A stretch of DNA of 64,000 nucleotides from Candidatus Melainabacteria bacterium (GTDB lineage: Bacteria > Cyanobacteriota > Vampirovibrionia > 2-02-FULL-35-15): contig JAHFBG010000004.1 in NCBI GenBank assembly GCA_023250155.1, forward strand, positions 118,532 to 182,531. The letters are read 5' to 3'. Below are positions 45,337 to 52,460 of this stretch, one piece after another (position 1 is the first letter of the stretch; each line of letters opens with the position of its first letter). The notes under the pieces are model-generated. The model saw only the letters and a program-made list of their open reading frames with translations, did not search any database and was not told where the DNA came from. A program made the position numbers and the translations under genes.

Positions 45337-47220
45337 TTAGTTATTTGTAAAATTTGAGTAAACAGATAAAGCCCAAATCCTAGACCAATGTACGTTTCCT
45401 TGTTTAAATCCATTCCATAACTCAGATAAGAACTTTTTATCACAAGCATTTTTTTCAATATGTTGCATATCTGCTTCAGCCCATTCTTTTCTTAGCCAGT
45501 TAGCAAATGGAAAAACAAATCCCATTTTCTTTCTATACAATACCTCTTTTGGTAGAGTATCAGCAATTTTGCTTAATAAAAATTTATTTCTTCCACCTTT
45601 AAGTCTTAAGCTAGGGTCAATACTTGCTACATATTCTACAAGTTTATGATCTAGAAATGGAACTCTAATTTCAACACCATGAGCCATGCTCATAAAATCA
45701 GTATCTTTTAAAATTTGATCATTTAAATAATGGTAAAAATCCATATAGTTAAAATAATGAGTAAGTGACTTGAACAAAGAATCTTCTCTCCACTCAAGGA
45801 ATTCAAATGCGGGCTCATATGCTTTAAATTCCAATTCTGTTATACCTAAGATTTTTTGAATTTGTAGTGGGGTAAACAATCCTCTATATAATAAATAAGC
45901 ATTATCTGAAGAAGGATTGGCAAGGTATTCAAATTTATCTTTACCAGCAACTCCAATTGAATTACCAAATTGTACAAATAATTTTGTAAGTTTTTTACGG
46001 TATTTTTCTGATACTTTTGAATAAAATTGTAAAAATGAGTTGATGAAATATGCTTGTTTAAAATGTTTGTAGCCCAAGAAAACTTCATCTCCACCAATGC
46101 CAGAAAGTACTACTTTTAAGCCAAGCTTTTTTGCAATCTTAGATACAAAATATGTGTTAATTCCATCAACAGTAGGCTGATCCATTGAAGAGAATATTTT
46201 AGGTAGCTCATCAAGAAAATCTTTGCTGGTTAATAAAACCTCATTATGATCAGTGTTATATCTATTGGCTACAATTCTTTGGTATTTAGCTTCGCTAAAA
46301 GAAGGTTCTTGAAAGTTTATTGAAACGGTTGTGATTTTTTGTTCTCTTAAATTGCTTGATAAAGCTACAATAGAAGATGAATCTATACCACCGCTTAAAA
46401 AAACGCCAACAGGTACATCACTTACTAAGCGTAATCTGATGGATTCAGTAAATAATCTTTTTGAGTTTTCAATGATTTCTTCTGTATTATAGCTACTACT
46501 TCTTTTATAGGTATCCAGAAAATAGTCAGATATTTCCCAGTATTTTTTCATTTGTTTTTTTTCATTACTAATTAACATATAGTGTCCTGCTGGAACAGAA
46601 TAGATACCCTCAATAGTTGTAAGTGGATGAGGTATAGAACCTAATCTTAAAAACCTTACAAGTGCTTCACGGTTTTCTTTGTTTTGAACTAAACCACTGT
46701 TCATTATGCCTCTTACCTCTGAAGCAAATATAAATCTTTCTTTATCTTGATAATAATATAAAGGTTTGACACCAAGTCTATCTCTAACCAGAAGTAATTT
46801 ATAGTCTGGGGTTCTTGAATCATAAATTGCAAAGGCAAACATACCATGCAGTTTTGGGAGTAGCTTATCAATACCCCATTCTTCATATCCATATAAAAGT
46901 ACTTCTGTATCTGATTCTGAGTTAAAGCTGTATCCTATTTGACGAAGTTCGTTTCTGGTTTCTTTAAAATTAAATATTTCACCATTAAACGTAATCCATA
47001 TGGATTTGTCTTTATTGTACATAGGTTGATGACCTAGTGGTGAAGTGTCAAGGATAGCTAGTCTTCTATTTCCTAATGCTACTTTTCTATCGTTTGAGAT
47101 GAAGATACCAGCACCATCTGGTCCACCATGAGCCATTGAATCTCTCATTTTTACAATGATTGGTTCTAGCTCTTGACCCAAGCTATTATTAAAATCAACT
47201 ATTCCAGCAATTCTGCACAT
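45337..47220 (-). CDS. asnB: AsnB-type glutamine-hydrolysing amidotransferase
   Basis: The N-terminal glutaminase domain begins MCRIAGIVDF with the catalytic Cys2, and contains LGNRRLAILDTSPLGHQPM and FNGEIFNF. The synthetase domain has the PP-loop VFLSGGIDSSSIVAL and SGIGGDEVFLGYKHF. At 627 residues it is a full asparagine synthase family member. In polysaccharide loci such enzymes often amidate uronic acids rather than aspartate; the role here is inferred from position. It is the first gene of the 47220-35965 operon and lies just below a palindrome. Confidence 0.88.
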   Translation of the reverse strand: MCRIAGIVDFNNSLGQELEPIIVKMRDSMAHGGPDGAGIFISNDRKVALGNRRLAILDTSPLGHQPMYNKDKSIWITFNGEIFNFKETRNELRQIGYSFNSESDTEVLLYGYEEWGIDKLLPKLHGMFAFAIYDSRTPDYKLLLVRDRLGVKPLYYYQDKERFIFASEVRGIMNSGLVQNKENREALVRFLRLGSIPHPLTTIEGIYSVPAGHYMLISNEKKQMKKYWEISDYFLDTYKRSSSYNTEEIIENSKRLFTESIRLRLVSDVPVGVFLSGGIDSSSIVALSSNLREQKITTVSINFQEPSFSEAKYQRIVANRYNTDHNEVLLTSKDFLDELPKIFSSMDQPTVDGINTYFVSKIAKKLGLKVVLSGIGGDEVFLGYKHFKQAYFINSFLQFYSKVSEKYRKKLTKLFVQFGNSIGVAGKDKFEYLANPSSDNAYLLYRGLFTPLQIQKILGITELEFKAYEPAFEFLEWREDSLFKSLTHYFNYMDFYHYLNDQILKDTDFMSMAHGVEIRVPFLDHKLVEYVASIDPSLRLKGGRNKFLLSKIADTLPKEVLYRKKMGFVFPFANWLRKEWAEADMQHIEKNACDKKFLSELWNGFKQGNVHWSRIWALSVYSNFTNN

Positions 47221-47233
47221 TTCTTTTATATCA

Positions 47234-47261
47234 GTAGGTAGCAGTCGCGACTGCTACCTAC
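47234..47261. repeat. 28-bp perfect palindrome with core AGTCGCGACT (copy 2)
   Basis: Arms GTAGGTAGCAGTCG and its reverse complement meet with no loop. It lies between a short PIN-associated gene and asnB. Against the copy at 364-395, the arm differs at three positions (G/T, A/G, T/C), each matched by a complementary change in the other arm. No T-run follows, so it is unlikely to be an intrinsic terminator. Confidence 0.85.
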
Positions 47262-47266
47262 GAGGA

Positions 47267-47455
47267 TTAAACTGCTTTCTTTTTTAGAAGGTATTCCTTA
47301 TATTCTTTTAATTGAAGAGTTTTTGTTGCCCAAAATTTTAATTCAGAAGATCTAGTCATAGATTTAACAGTATTAAAAATTTTCTTTGAGCCTAATCTTT
47401 TTTGTTCTACACAATCAATTATTTTTTTTTGTTTTTTTTTGTTCGTTTTATTCAT
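47267..47455 (-). CDS. Small basic protein paired with PIN-domain protein
   Basis: This 62-residue protein is very basic (MNKTNKKKQKK start) with a long Lys/Arg-rich helix and EYKEYLLKKKAV at the end. Its ATG overlaps the stop of the PIN gene by 8 nt (ATGAATAA), so translation is coupled. The position suggests an antitoxin or accessory partner, but the order toxin-then-partner is unusual. The frame is open further upstream, but only this start avoids a long overlap. No DNA-binding domain is recognised. Confidence 0.5.
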   Translation of the reverse strand: MNKTNKKKQKKIIDCVEQKRLGSKKIFNTVKSMTRSSELKFWATKTLQLKEYKEYLLKKKAV

Positions 47456-47930
47456 CAATCTCAATAACCTCCTTAGGTGAATATATACCAATGTTTGGAT
47501 ATCCATTTGCAATGTTGACAGCATTATATAACGGAATCTTTTTAAAATTGACTATATGTTTGAAATTCCAACTTATTACAAGTGGTACTCTAGCAATACT
47601 AGCAGTTGCTACATGCAAAGCATCAACTAATGATTGTTTGTTAACAATACCTGCATTTATATATTGTTCCCTTAACCTAATTGATTCTTCATTTACTTCA
47701 ACTAGTTCTGCATCTATTAATAGGTTACTAAAAAAATCTTGCACTTTTCTATTTGCTCCACTAACTTCTAAACTAACCACAGAAGAAATGACTAATTTAA
47801 AATATTTTTTTTTAACTAATTCAAAAAACCTTAAACTGTCTTCTTTAAAATCCTCATCAAATACACCACCATAAACAGAAGTGTCTACATATGTTCTAAT
47901 ATTTCCTAAATACTTTACTTTTTTAACCAA
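47448..47930 (-). CDS. PIN-domain protein (VapC-like ribonuclease)
   Basis: PIN domains are Mg-dependent ribonucleases and often toxins of type II toxin-antitoxin systems. The protein has YVDTSVYGGVF with the first acidic residue at about residue 16. Later it has SLVDALHVATASI (the central acidic region) and SWNFKHIVN with the last conserved position. The length is 160 residues. It resembles the stand-alone PIN proteins common in cyanobacteria. It is translationally coupled to the small basic gene downstream. Confidence 0.75.
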   Translation of the reverse strand: MVKKVKYLGNIRTYVDTSVYGGVFDEDFKEDSLRFFELVKKKYFKLVISSVVSLEVSGANRKVQDFFSNLLIDAELVEVNEESIRLREQYINAGIVNKQSLVDALHVATASIARVPLVISWNFKHIVNFKKIPLYNAVNIANGYPNIGIYSPKEVIEIDE

Positions 47931-47987
47931 GTACTTTATACCTTTTTAGTAGAAACGCAACTAATCACACTTCTACAGTTTACCAAA

Positions 47988-48701
47988 TTAATGACTATCA
48001 GTGCTTCTAACCAGTGCTAAATTCTTCTTGTCCACAGTAAACTCATTTAAATCCTTTACAGTATCTATACCCTTCCAATAATCATTTGATTTATATCCAT
48101 GTAATAGATTTTTCCTGGCTAACTCAGGAAAAGTAGTAGTTTCATGATCACCTTTTTCCGGCAAGTAGTCTTTTACAAAATCTTCAAAAATATAAATCCC
48201 CCCATTGACCCAAAATGGCAATGTTCTTTTTTCTTCAAAGCTTTGTACTAATCCATCTTCATTCATTCTTACTATTCCATAGGGACTTTTATATGGGAAT
48301 AAACAAATCGTTGCTATGATACCTTTTTTCTCTTTATGAGATTTAAGAGTGTTAGCTAGATTCATTTCAGTGAATACATCACCATTCATAACTATTATGG
48401 AGTCTTTACTACTAATCAATCCCCATGCTTTTTTTATGGCACCACCTCTGCCGAGAGGTTCATCCTCTACTGAATATTTAATACTAAGAGACCATTTTGA
48501 TCCATCCTGAAAATAATCTTTTATAACTTCACTTAGATAACCACATGCAAAAACAATTTCATCTACCCCATAACTCTTTAACCATTCAAGCTGATACTCA
48601 AGTATAGGCTTACCCTCAACTTTTACCATTCCTTTAGGACAAGTATTAGTAAAAGGACTAAGTCTTTCACCTCTACCGCCAGCTAAGATAATTGCTTTCA
48701 T
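47988..48701 (-). CDS. Sugar-1-phosphate nucleotidyltransferase (HddC/RmlA-like)
   Basis: The N-terminal signature AIILAGGRGERLSPFTNTCPKGMVKVEGKPILEY is typical of NDP-sugar pyrophosphorylases. VMNGDVFTEMN supplies the metal-binding Asp, and EEKRTLPFWVNGGIYIF is a later conserved segment. At 237 residues it is the short form, as in HddC-type guanylyltransferases. It likely activates a sugar for the neighbouring glycan locus, but the PIN pair separates it from asnB. Confidence 0.85.
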   Translation of the reverse strand: MKAIILAGGRGERLSPFTNTCPKGMVKVEGKPILEYQLEWLKSYGVDEIVFACGYLSEVIKDYFQDGSKWSLSIKYSVEDEPLGRGGAIKKAWGLISSKDSIIVMNGDVFTEMNLANTLKSHKEKKGIIATICLFPYKSPYGIVRMNEDGLVQSFEEKRTLPFWVNGGIYIFEDFVKDYLPEKGDHETTTFPELARKNLLHGYKSNDYWKGIDTVKDLNEFTVDKKNLALVRSTDSH

Positions 48702-48777
48702 AATTTAAATACTCTAACTAAGTTAGTAACCATTTTAATAAACTTGTTCCCAATAATAGAAAATTATAAACTATTCT

Positions 48778-49017
48778 CTAAGCTCTATGGTATTTATTGC
48801 TTGTTTCTTCTAAATCGTAATCTATTTGCATTAGGATTAATATTGGTGAAAACACGATGGCTGATGCTAAAAGCAAGATTTTTTTACCAATAGTTAAAAA
48901 CCTGTTTTCATTAGATTTGAACTTACACTTATTTGTTGAATAAATTACCTTGTTATATTTCTGACAAGAATCATATCTAGCTATTTTTATATTTGAGAGA
49001 TTTGATAAATGTTTCAT
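48778..49017 (-). CDS. Small membrane protein, 79 residues
   Basis: I do not recognise this protein. It has a polar, Cys-containing N-terminal half (YDSCQKYNKVIYSTNKCKF) and one hydrophobic segment at about residues 44-63 (ILLLASAIVFSPILILMQI), then an acidic tail. I use the ATG at 49017; the frame also opens with TTG five codons upstream. GGAA lies upstream of the ATG. It is the first of several tiny membrane proteins in this stretch, but it shows no clear homology to the duplicated ones. Confidence 0.4.
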   Translation of the reverse strand: MKHLSNLSNIKIARYDSCQKYNKVIYSTNKCKFKSNENRFLTIGKKILLLASAIVFSPILILMQIDYDLEETSNKYHRA

Positions 49018-49124
49018 GAATGATAATTCCAAAGATATAATTGACAGAAAATCATTTTCTTAAACTTGGATAGGTAATTAATTAAAACAATTTAATATGG
49101 AGTAGGGGTAGCTACAGATTTAGG

Positions 49125-49250
49125 CTAGGTTGTTTTGTTTGATTTTTTAGAGAGATTCACTATTTTATAGAAAAAGTATAAAACCCCACCGATAAAATTA
49201 GCCATTATAAAAAGTACGACTATGATTGCTTGTGTTTTAGTTATTTCCAT
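49125..49250 (-). CDS. Tiny single-span membrane protein, 41 residues (module copy 1)
   Basis: The protein starts MEITKTQAIIVVLFI, followed by a hydrophobic helix to about residue 29 and a basic tail (NLSKKSNKTT). Its start overlaps the stop of the 78-residue gene upstream by 10 nt, so the two form a coupled pair. A nearly identical pair is at 51952-52307. The + strand pair at 49630-49948 has the same arrangement. Conservation of frame and start in two copies is the main support for it being a gene. Confidence 0.6.
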   Translation of the reverse strand: MEITKTQAIIVVLFIMANFIGGVLYFFYKIVNLSKKSNKTT

Positions 49251-49477
49251 TTTTTAGTTTCCTTTATGTCCATTGTATATTCTGTACTTTTAAATATCAT
49301 TATAACTCCAAAATAAAACAGAATACAAGCAAGCGGAATATTCATAAAGAAAAAAACAGTAAAATCATTCCAATTTAACTCTGATATTTTTAAAATCAGC
49401 TTACCAAAAGGTGTCATCAATGCAAATCCTGCTATCTTAAGAATATCTGCAATATGTTTACGCTCGTCTGTAATCAT
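49241..49477 (-). CDS. Small two-span membrane protein, 78 residues (module copy 1)
   Basis: Family unknown. It starts MITDERKHIADILKIAGFAL and has two hydrophobic segments, at about residues 14-33 and 43-66 (FFFMNIPLACILFYFGVIMIF), with a basic end. Homologous to the + strand protein at 49630-49848 (MITEDQKYVSGIYKNIGFAF). I chose the second of two possible ATGs (49477) because copy 2 has only this start. The gene is divergent from 49630, across the two TGTAACC dyads. Confidence 0.65.
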   Translation of the reverse strand: MITDERKHIADILKIAGFALMTPFGKLILKISELNWNDFTVFFFMNIPLACILFYFGVIMIFKSTEYTMDIKETKKWK

Positions 49478-49529
49478 CATGTTTAGTAATATACAAGGGC
49501 TTTATAGATTTGTAAATCAATTATACAAA

Positions 49530-49595
49530 TGTAACCGCGGGTTACAATAAAACTAAAATTATTATTAAGCTTCTTGTGTGTAACCCATGGTTACA
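49530..49595. promoter_or_regulatory. Paired 17-bp dyads TGTAACC-N3-GGTTACA (copy 1)
   Basis: Two perfect dyads, at 49530-49546 (N3 = GCG) and 49579-49595 (N3 = CAT), have 7-bp arms and centres 49 bp apart. They lie in the divergent gap between the two small-protein operons and look like operators of a shared regulator. The same pair recurs at 52360-52425, where only the second spacer differs (CAC). Confidence 0.75.
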
Positions 49596-49629
49596 GCTTT
49601 TTAAAGTTTATAGTGATATCTTTTTCACT

Positions 49630-49848
49630 ATGATTACTGAAGATCAAAAATATGTTTCAGGTATATATAAAAACATTGGTTTTGCTTTTCTTTCACCAAT
49701 AGGAGCAATAGCATTTCAATATCTTGTATTTGATAAACCTTTTACTATAGTAAAACTAGCTCTATGCTTATCTCTTTCGGCTATTAGTTGGATATTGTTT
49801 TATATTGGGTATAATTATGTTCAGGAGAAAAGAAATGTCAGAGCATGA
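49630..49848 (+). CDS. Small two-span membrane protein, 72 residues
   Basis: Family unknown, but clearly homologous to the minus-strand protein at 49241-49477: both share MIT-acidic-K, then I-x-K-x-x-GFA, S/T-P-x-G, then a second hydrophobic segment. Hydrophobic segments are at about residues 15-33 and 40-62 (LALCLSLSAISWILFYIGY). I chose the ATG at 49630 over an upstream GTG because of this homology. Its stop lies inside the next small gene, overlapping it by 14 nt. Confidence 0.6.
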   Translation: MITEDQKYVSGIYKNIGFAFLSPIGAIAFQYLVFDKPFTIVKLALCLSLSAISWILFYIGYNYVQEKRNVRA

Positions 49849-49948
49849 TATTGTAGGACTACTAGCAATAGCAGGAATAATAATCCCAACACTACTTTTT
49901 GTTGCTTATATTAATTATGATCAAAAGAAAAGAGAGAAGAAGAGTTAG
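49835..49948 (+). CDS. Tiny single-span membrane protein, 37 residues
   Basis: The protein starts MSEHDIVGLLAIAGIIIP, then continues hydrophobic to about residue 25 and ends in a basic tail (YDQKKREKKS). It overlaps the preceding small gene by 14 nt and is coupled to it. The arrangement copies the minus-strand pair of two-span plus single-span proteins. AGGAG lies in front of its ATG. A decayed piece of the same sequence is at 51413-51446. Confidence 0.55.
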   Translation: MSEHDIVGLLAIAGIIIPTLLFVAYINYDQKKREKKS

Positions 49949-50100
49949 GTTGCTTTTGGTAGGAGATTGAGTATTGATACTGCAAATGGCAAAATACATT
50001 TTTGAATGGCAAGGATAAAGCTTAAGACTTTGGATGTATACTCTGAAAATTAAGCTAAAAATTTGGAGTAGAAGTCTGAATTTTATGCTACAATCAATCT

Positions 50101-51228
50101 ATGCTTAGCAGAGTGTATGATAATCTTGAAGAATATTTAAAGCCTGGTAAAGTGTTGATTATTTATGGCCCAAGACAAGCTGGAAAGACCACTCTTCTAA
50201 ACAACTTTCTTTCAAAAACATCATATAAATATAAACTTGATTCAGGGGATAATATTAGAACCCAACAAATCCTTTCTTCATCAGATTTTGAACAAATTTT
50301 ATCTTATGTTGAAGGTTATCAGCTTTTAGTAATAGATGAAGCTCAAAACATTCCAGAAATTGGCAGAGCTTTAAAAATCATTGTTGATCAAATGAGGAAC
50401 TTAAGAGTCATTGTTACGGGTTCTTCATCTTTTAAGCTTTCACATTCAGCAGGTGAACCACTAACGGGACGAAAAAAAACACTTGTTTTATACCCAATAT
50501 CTCATACAGAGCTTGCGAAAGACAAGAGTCAATTTGAATTGAAAAGCCAATTAGAAGATTTTCTGATATATGGTATGTATCCTGAAGTATTAACTACAAA
50601 AAACAAAACTGAAAAGGTAGAGCTTTTAAATGAACTAGTTAATTCATATCTTTTGAAGGATATTTTAACCCTATTCAATTTGAAAAAGCCTGCTCTTATA
50701 TTAGATCTATTGAAATTATTAGCCTTTCAAATCGGGTCTCAAGTTTCAATTAACGAGCTTGCAACAAATTTAAGAGTTGATTTTAAAACAATTGTGAGTT
50801 ATCTAGATATTTTGGAACAAGCTTTTGTAATAAAAAAAATTGGATCATATAGTAGAAATCTAAGAAATGAGCTTACAAAATCTGCTAAATATTATTTCCT
50901 GGATTTAGGAATAAGAAATGGTATTATAAACCACTTCAACAAGTTGAAAGATAGAGATGATATTGGTAAGTTATGGGAGAATTTTCTTTATATAGAGAGA
51001 GTGAAATTTCTTAACTACAAGAGAAAATACAAATCTATTTACTTCTGGCGTACATATAGTGGGGGTGAAATAGACTTTATTGAAGAACATAATGGAAAAA
51101 CTGAAGCTTATGAAGCAAAGTGGAAATCAAATAAGATTCTAAAAGCTCCACCAGAATGGAAAAGAGCATATCCAAAAGCTAAGTACAAAGTGATTGACTT
51201 AAATAATTATTTAGATTTTATTTTGTAG
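50101..51228 (+). CDS. AAA-type ATPase with DUF4143-like C-terminus
   Basis: This 375-residue protein has a Walker A motif, YGPRQAGKTTLL, near residue 22 and a Walker B region LLVIDEAQN near residue 77. VTGSSSFKLS is the sensor-1-type strand, and GRKKTLVLYPIS follows. The C-terminal part has the DUF4143 pattern (YFLDLGIRNGIINHF, and a nuclease-like FWRTYSGGEIDFIE). Such proteins are widespread in mobile and defence-like neighbourhoods with unclear function. It sits between the tiny membrane protein pair and its decayed copy. Confidence 0.85.
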   Translation: MLSRVYDNLEEYLKPGKVLIIYGPRQAGKTTLLNNFLSKTSYKYKLDSGDNIRTQQILSSSDFEQILSYVEGYQLLVIDEAQNIPEIGRALKIIVDQMRNLRVIVTGSSSFKLSHSAGEPLTGRKKTLVLYPISHTELAKDKSQFELKSQLEDFLIYGMYPEVLTTKNKTEKVELLNELVNSYLLKDILTLFNLKKPALILDLLKLLAFQIGSQVSINELATNLRVDFKTIVSYLDILEQAFVIKKIGSYSRNLRNELTKSAKYYFLDLGIRNGIINHFNKLKDRDDIGKLWENFLYIERVKFLNYKRKYKSIYFWRTYSGGEIDFIEEHNGKTEAYEAKWKSNKILKAPPEWKRAYPKAKYKVIDLNNYLDFIL

Positions 51229-51232
51229 GTCA

Positions 51233-51446
51233 ATCTAAAAACATTGGCTTTGTCTTTCTCTAATAGGAGCAATAGCATTTCAATATCTTGTATTTGATAA
51301 ACCTTTTATTATATTAAAACTAGCTCTATGGTTATCTCTTTCAGCTATTAGTTGGATATTGTTTTATCTTGGATCCTTCCAATCTACATAAGATATTTAA
51401 AAGTGGGGTGGGTATCAAAAGAAAAGAGAGAAGAAGAGTTAGGTTG
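51233..51446 (+). pseudogene. Decayed copy of the + strand tiny membrane protein pair
   Basis: From about 51233 the DNA is homologous to about 49666-49800: AAAACATTGG, then GGAGCAATAGCATTTCAATA, to TATTGTTTTAT. A few bases are deleted in TTTCTCTAATAGGAGC against TTTCTTTCACCAATAGGAGC, which breaks the frame. At 51413-51446 the sequence matches the end of the 37-residue gene (ATCAAAAGAAAAGAGAGAAG). The part between is lost. It records a duplication of the + pair followed by decay. Confidence 0.75.
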
Positions 51447-51558
51447 CATAACGTTGATTTTAATCTTTTTACTTTATTCGGATTTACAATTCGTTAATTA
51501 AATATTGAATGTTCTTATAATACGGAGAATTTAAAATTTCAATAATTTGTTCTTTTTT

Positions 51559-51861
51559 TTATTCAATTCTTATATTTTCTCTTTCTAAATCTTGCTTAAT
51601 AATAGGATTCATTGAATCTAAATAGATTAAATCTACTTCACAACCTAAAAGATTTTGAAGCTCTTCTTTTGCATTCAAAAAATTATCCCAAGTTTTAAAA
51701 AGATTGCTTTGTACTTTTACAGCAAGATCAATATCACTACTTATAACAGCTTCATTCCTTACATAAGAACCAAACAAGAACAAGGTTTCAAATCCATAAT
51801 TTTTTGTTAGCTTTGGTTTAATTTCTTGTAGTATTTTAACTATTTTTTCTTTATCTAACAT
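51559..51861 (-). CDS. Minimal nucleotidyltransferase (MNT-like)
   Basis: This 100-residue protein has the nucleotidyltransferase signature FLFGSYVRNEAVISSDIDLAV (GS, then DxD) near residue 30. This is the MNT family that pairs with HEPN proteins in toxin-antitoxin-like systems. No HEPN gene is visible next to it, so it may be an orphan. It lies between the decayed small-gene copy and the minus-strand small pair. Confidence 0.82.
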   Translation of the reverse strand: MLDKEKIVKILQEIKPKLTKNYGFETLFLFGSYVRNEAVISSDIDLAVKVQSNLFKTWDNFLNAKEELQNLLGCEVDLIYLDSMNPIIKQDLERENIRIE

Positions 51862-51951
51862 TGTTGATTAGTATTATAGCTGTTGAAGTCAAATGCTTCA
51901 ATACTTTTAGTACATAAATCTGTTAGGGAATTATATTTGCCTAAAATGCTT

Positions 51952-52080
51952 TCAGATCTTTTCTTTTTTAACTTTCTTAGACAGGTGTTCTATTTTATAG
52001 AAAAAATATAAAACCCCACCGATAAAATTAGCTATTATAAAAAGTACGACTATGATTGCTTGTGTTTTAGTTATTTCCAT
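51952..52080 (-). CDS. Tiny single-span membrane protein, 42 residues (module copy 2)
   Basis: Nearly the same as the protein at 49125-49250 for the first 30 residues (MEITKTQAIIVVLFI start), with one Met-to-Ile change in the hydrophobic helix. The C-terminal tail differs (HLSKKVKKEKI) because the duplication ends there. It overlaps the 78-residue gene upstream by 10 nt. Confidence 0.6.
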   Translation of the reverse strand: MEITKTQAIIVVLFIIANFIGGVLYFFYKIEHLSKKVKKEKI

Positions 52081-52307
52081 TTTTTAGTTTCCTTTATGTC
52101 CATTGTATATTCTGTACTTTTAAATATCATTATAACTCCAAAGTAAAAAAGAATACAAGCAAGCGGAATATTCATAAAGAAAAAAACAGTAAAATCATTC
52201 CAATTTAACTCTGATATTTTTAAAATCAGCTTACCAAAAGGTGTCATCAATGCAAATCCTGCTATCTTAAGAATATCTGCAATATGTTTACGCTCGTCTG
52301 TAATCAT
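52071..52307 (-). CDS. Small two-span membrane protein, 78 residues (module copy 2)
   Basis: Its protein sequence equals that of copy 1 at 49241-49477 as far as I can read. The ATG (52307) is preceded by a CGTG change that removes the extra upstream Met of copy 1, supporting this start for both. Family unknown. It is divergent from the RhuM-Fic gene across the two dyads at 52360-52425. Confidence 0.65.
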   Translation of the reverse strand: MITDERKHIADILKIAGFALMTPFGKLILKISELNWNDFTVFFFMNIPLACILFYFGVIMIFKSTEYTMDIKETKKWK

Positions 52308-52359
52308 CGTGTTTAGTAATATACAAGGGCTTGATAGGTTTGTAAATCAATTATACAAA

Positions 52360-52425
52360 TGTAACCGCGGGTTACAATAAAACTAAAATTATTATTAGGT
52401 TTCTTGTGTGTAACCCACGGTTACA
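52360..52425. promoter_or_regulatory. Paired 17-bp dyads TGTAACC-N3-GGTTACA (copy 2)
   Basis: The dyads at 52360-52376 (N3 = GCG) and 52409-52425 (N3 = CAC) repeat the pair at 49530-49595 with the same 49-bp spacing. The arms are unchanged in all four sites. They lie upstream of both the 78-residue gene (-) and the RhuM-Fic gene (+), which may therefore be co-regulated. Confidence 0.75.
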
Positions 52426-52460
52426 GAAGTTTTTAGATACTTAGTGTATAGTGGTAAATT

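Larger units (their letters stand above)
49160..49595. repeat. Duplicated block, copy 1 (about 436 bp)
   Basis: This block is nearly identical to 51990-52425, with an offset of 2830 bp. It covers most of the tiny minus-strand gene pair, the shared upstream region and both dyads. Sequence similarity ends directly after the second dyad, where different + strand genes follow in the two copies. Confidence 0.9.
51990..52425. repeat. Duplicated block, copy 2 (about 436 bp)
   Basis: Near-identical to 49160-49595, with an offset of 2830 bp. The few differences I can see are single substitutions and one or two small changes in the gap, for example ATAGATTT against GATAGGTTT. On the + side this copy is followed by the RhuM-Fic gene instead of the small-protein pair. 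Confidence 0.9.

Noticed and set aside
47988..48701. Naming as hddC or rmlA
   Set aside because: The fold is clear but the nucleotide and sugar specificity cannot be read from the sequence.
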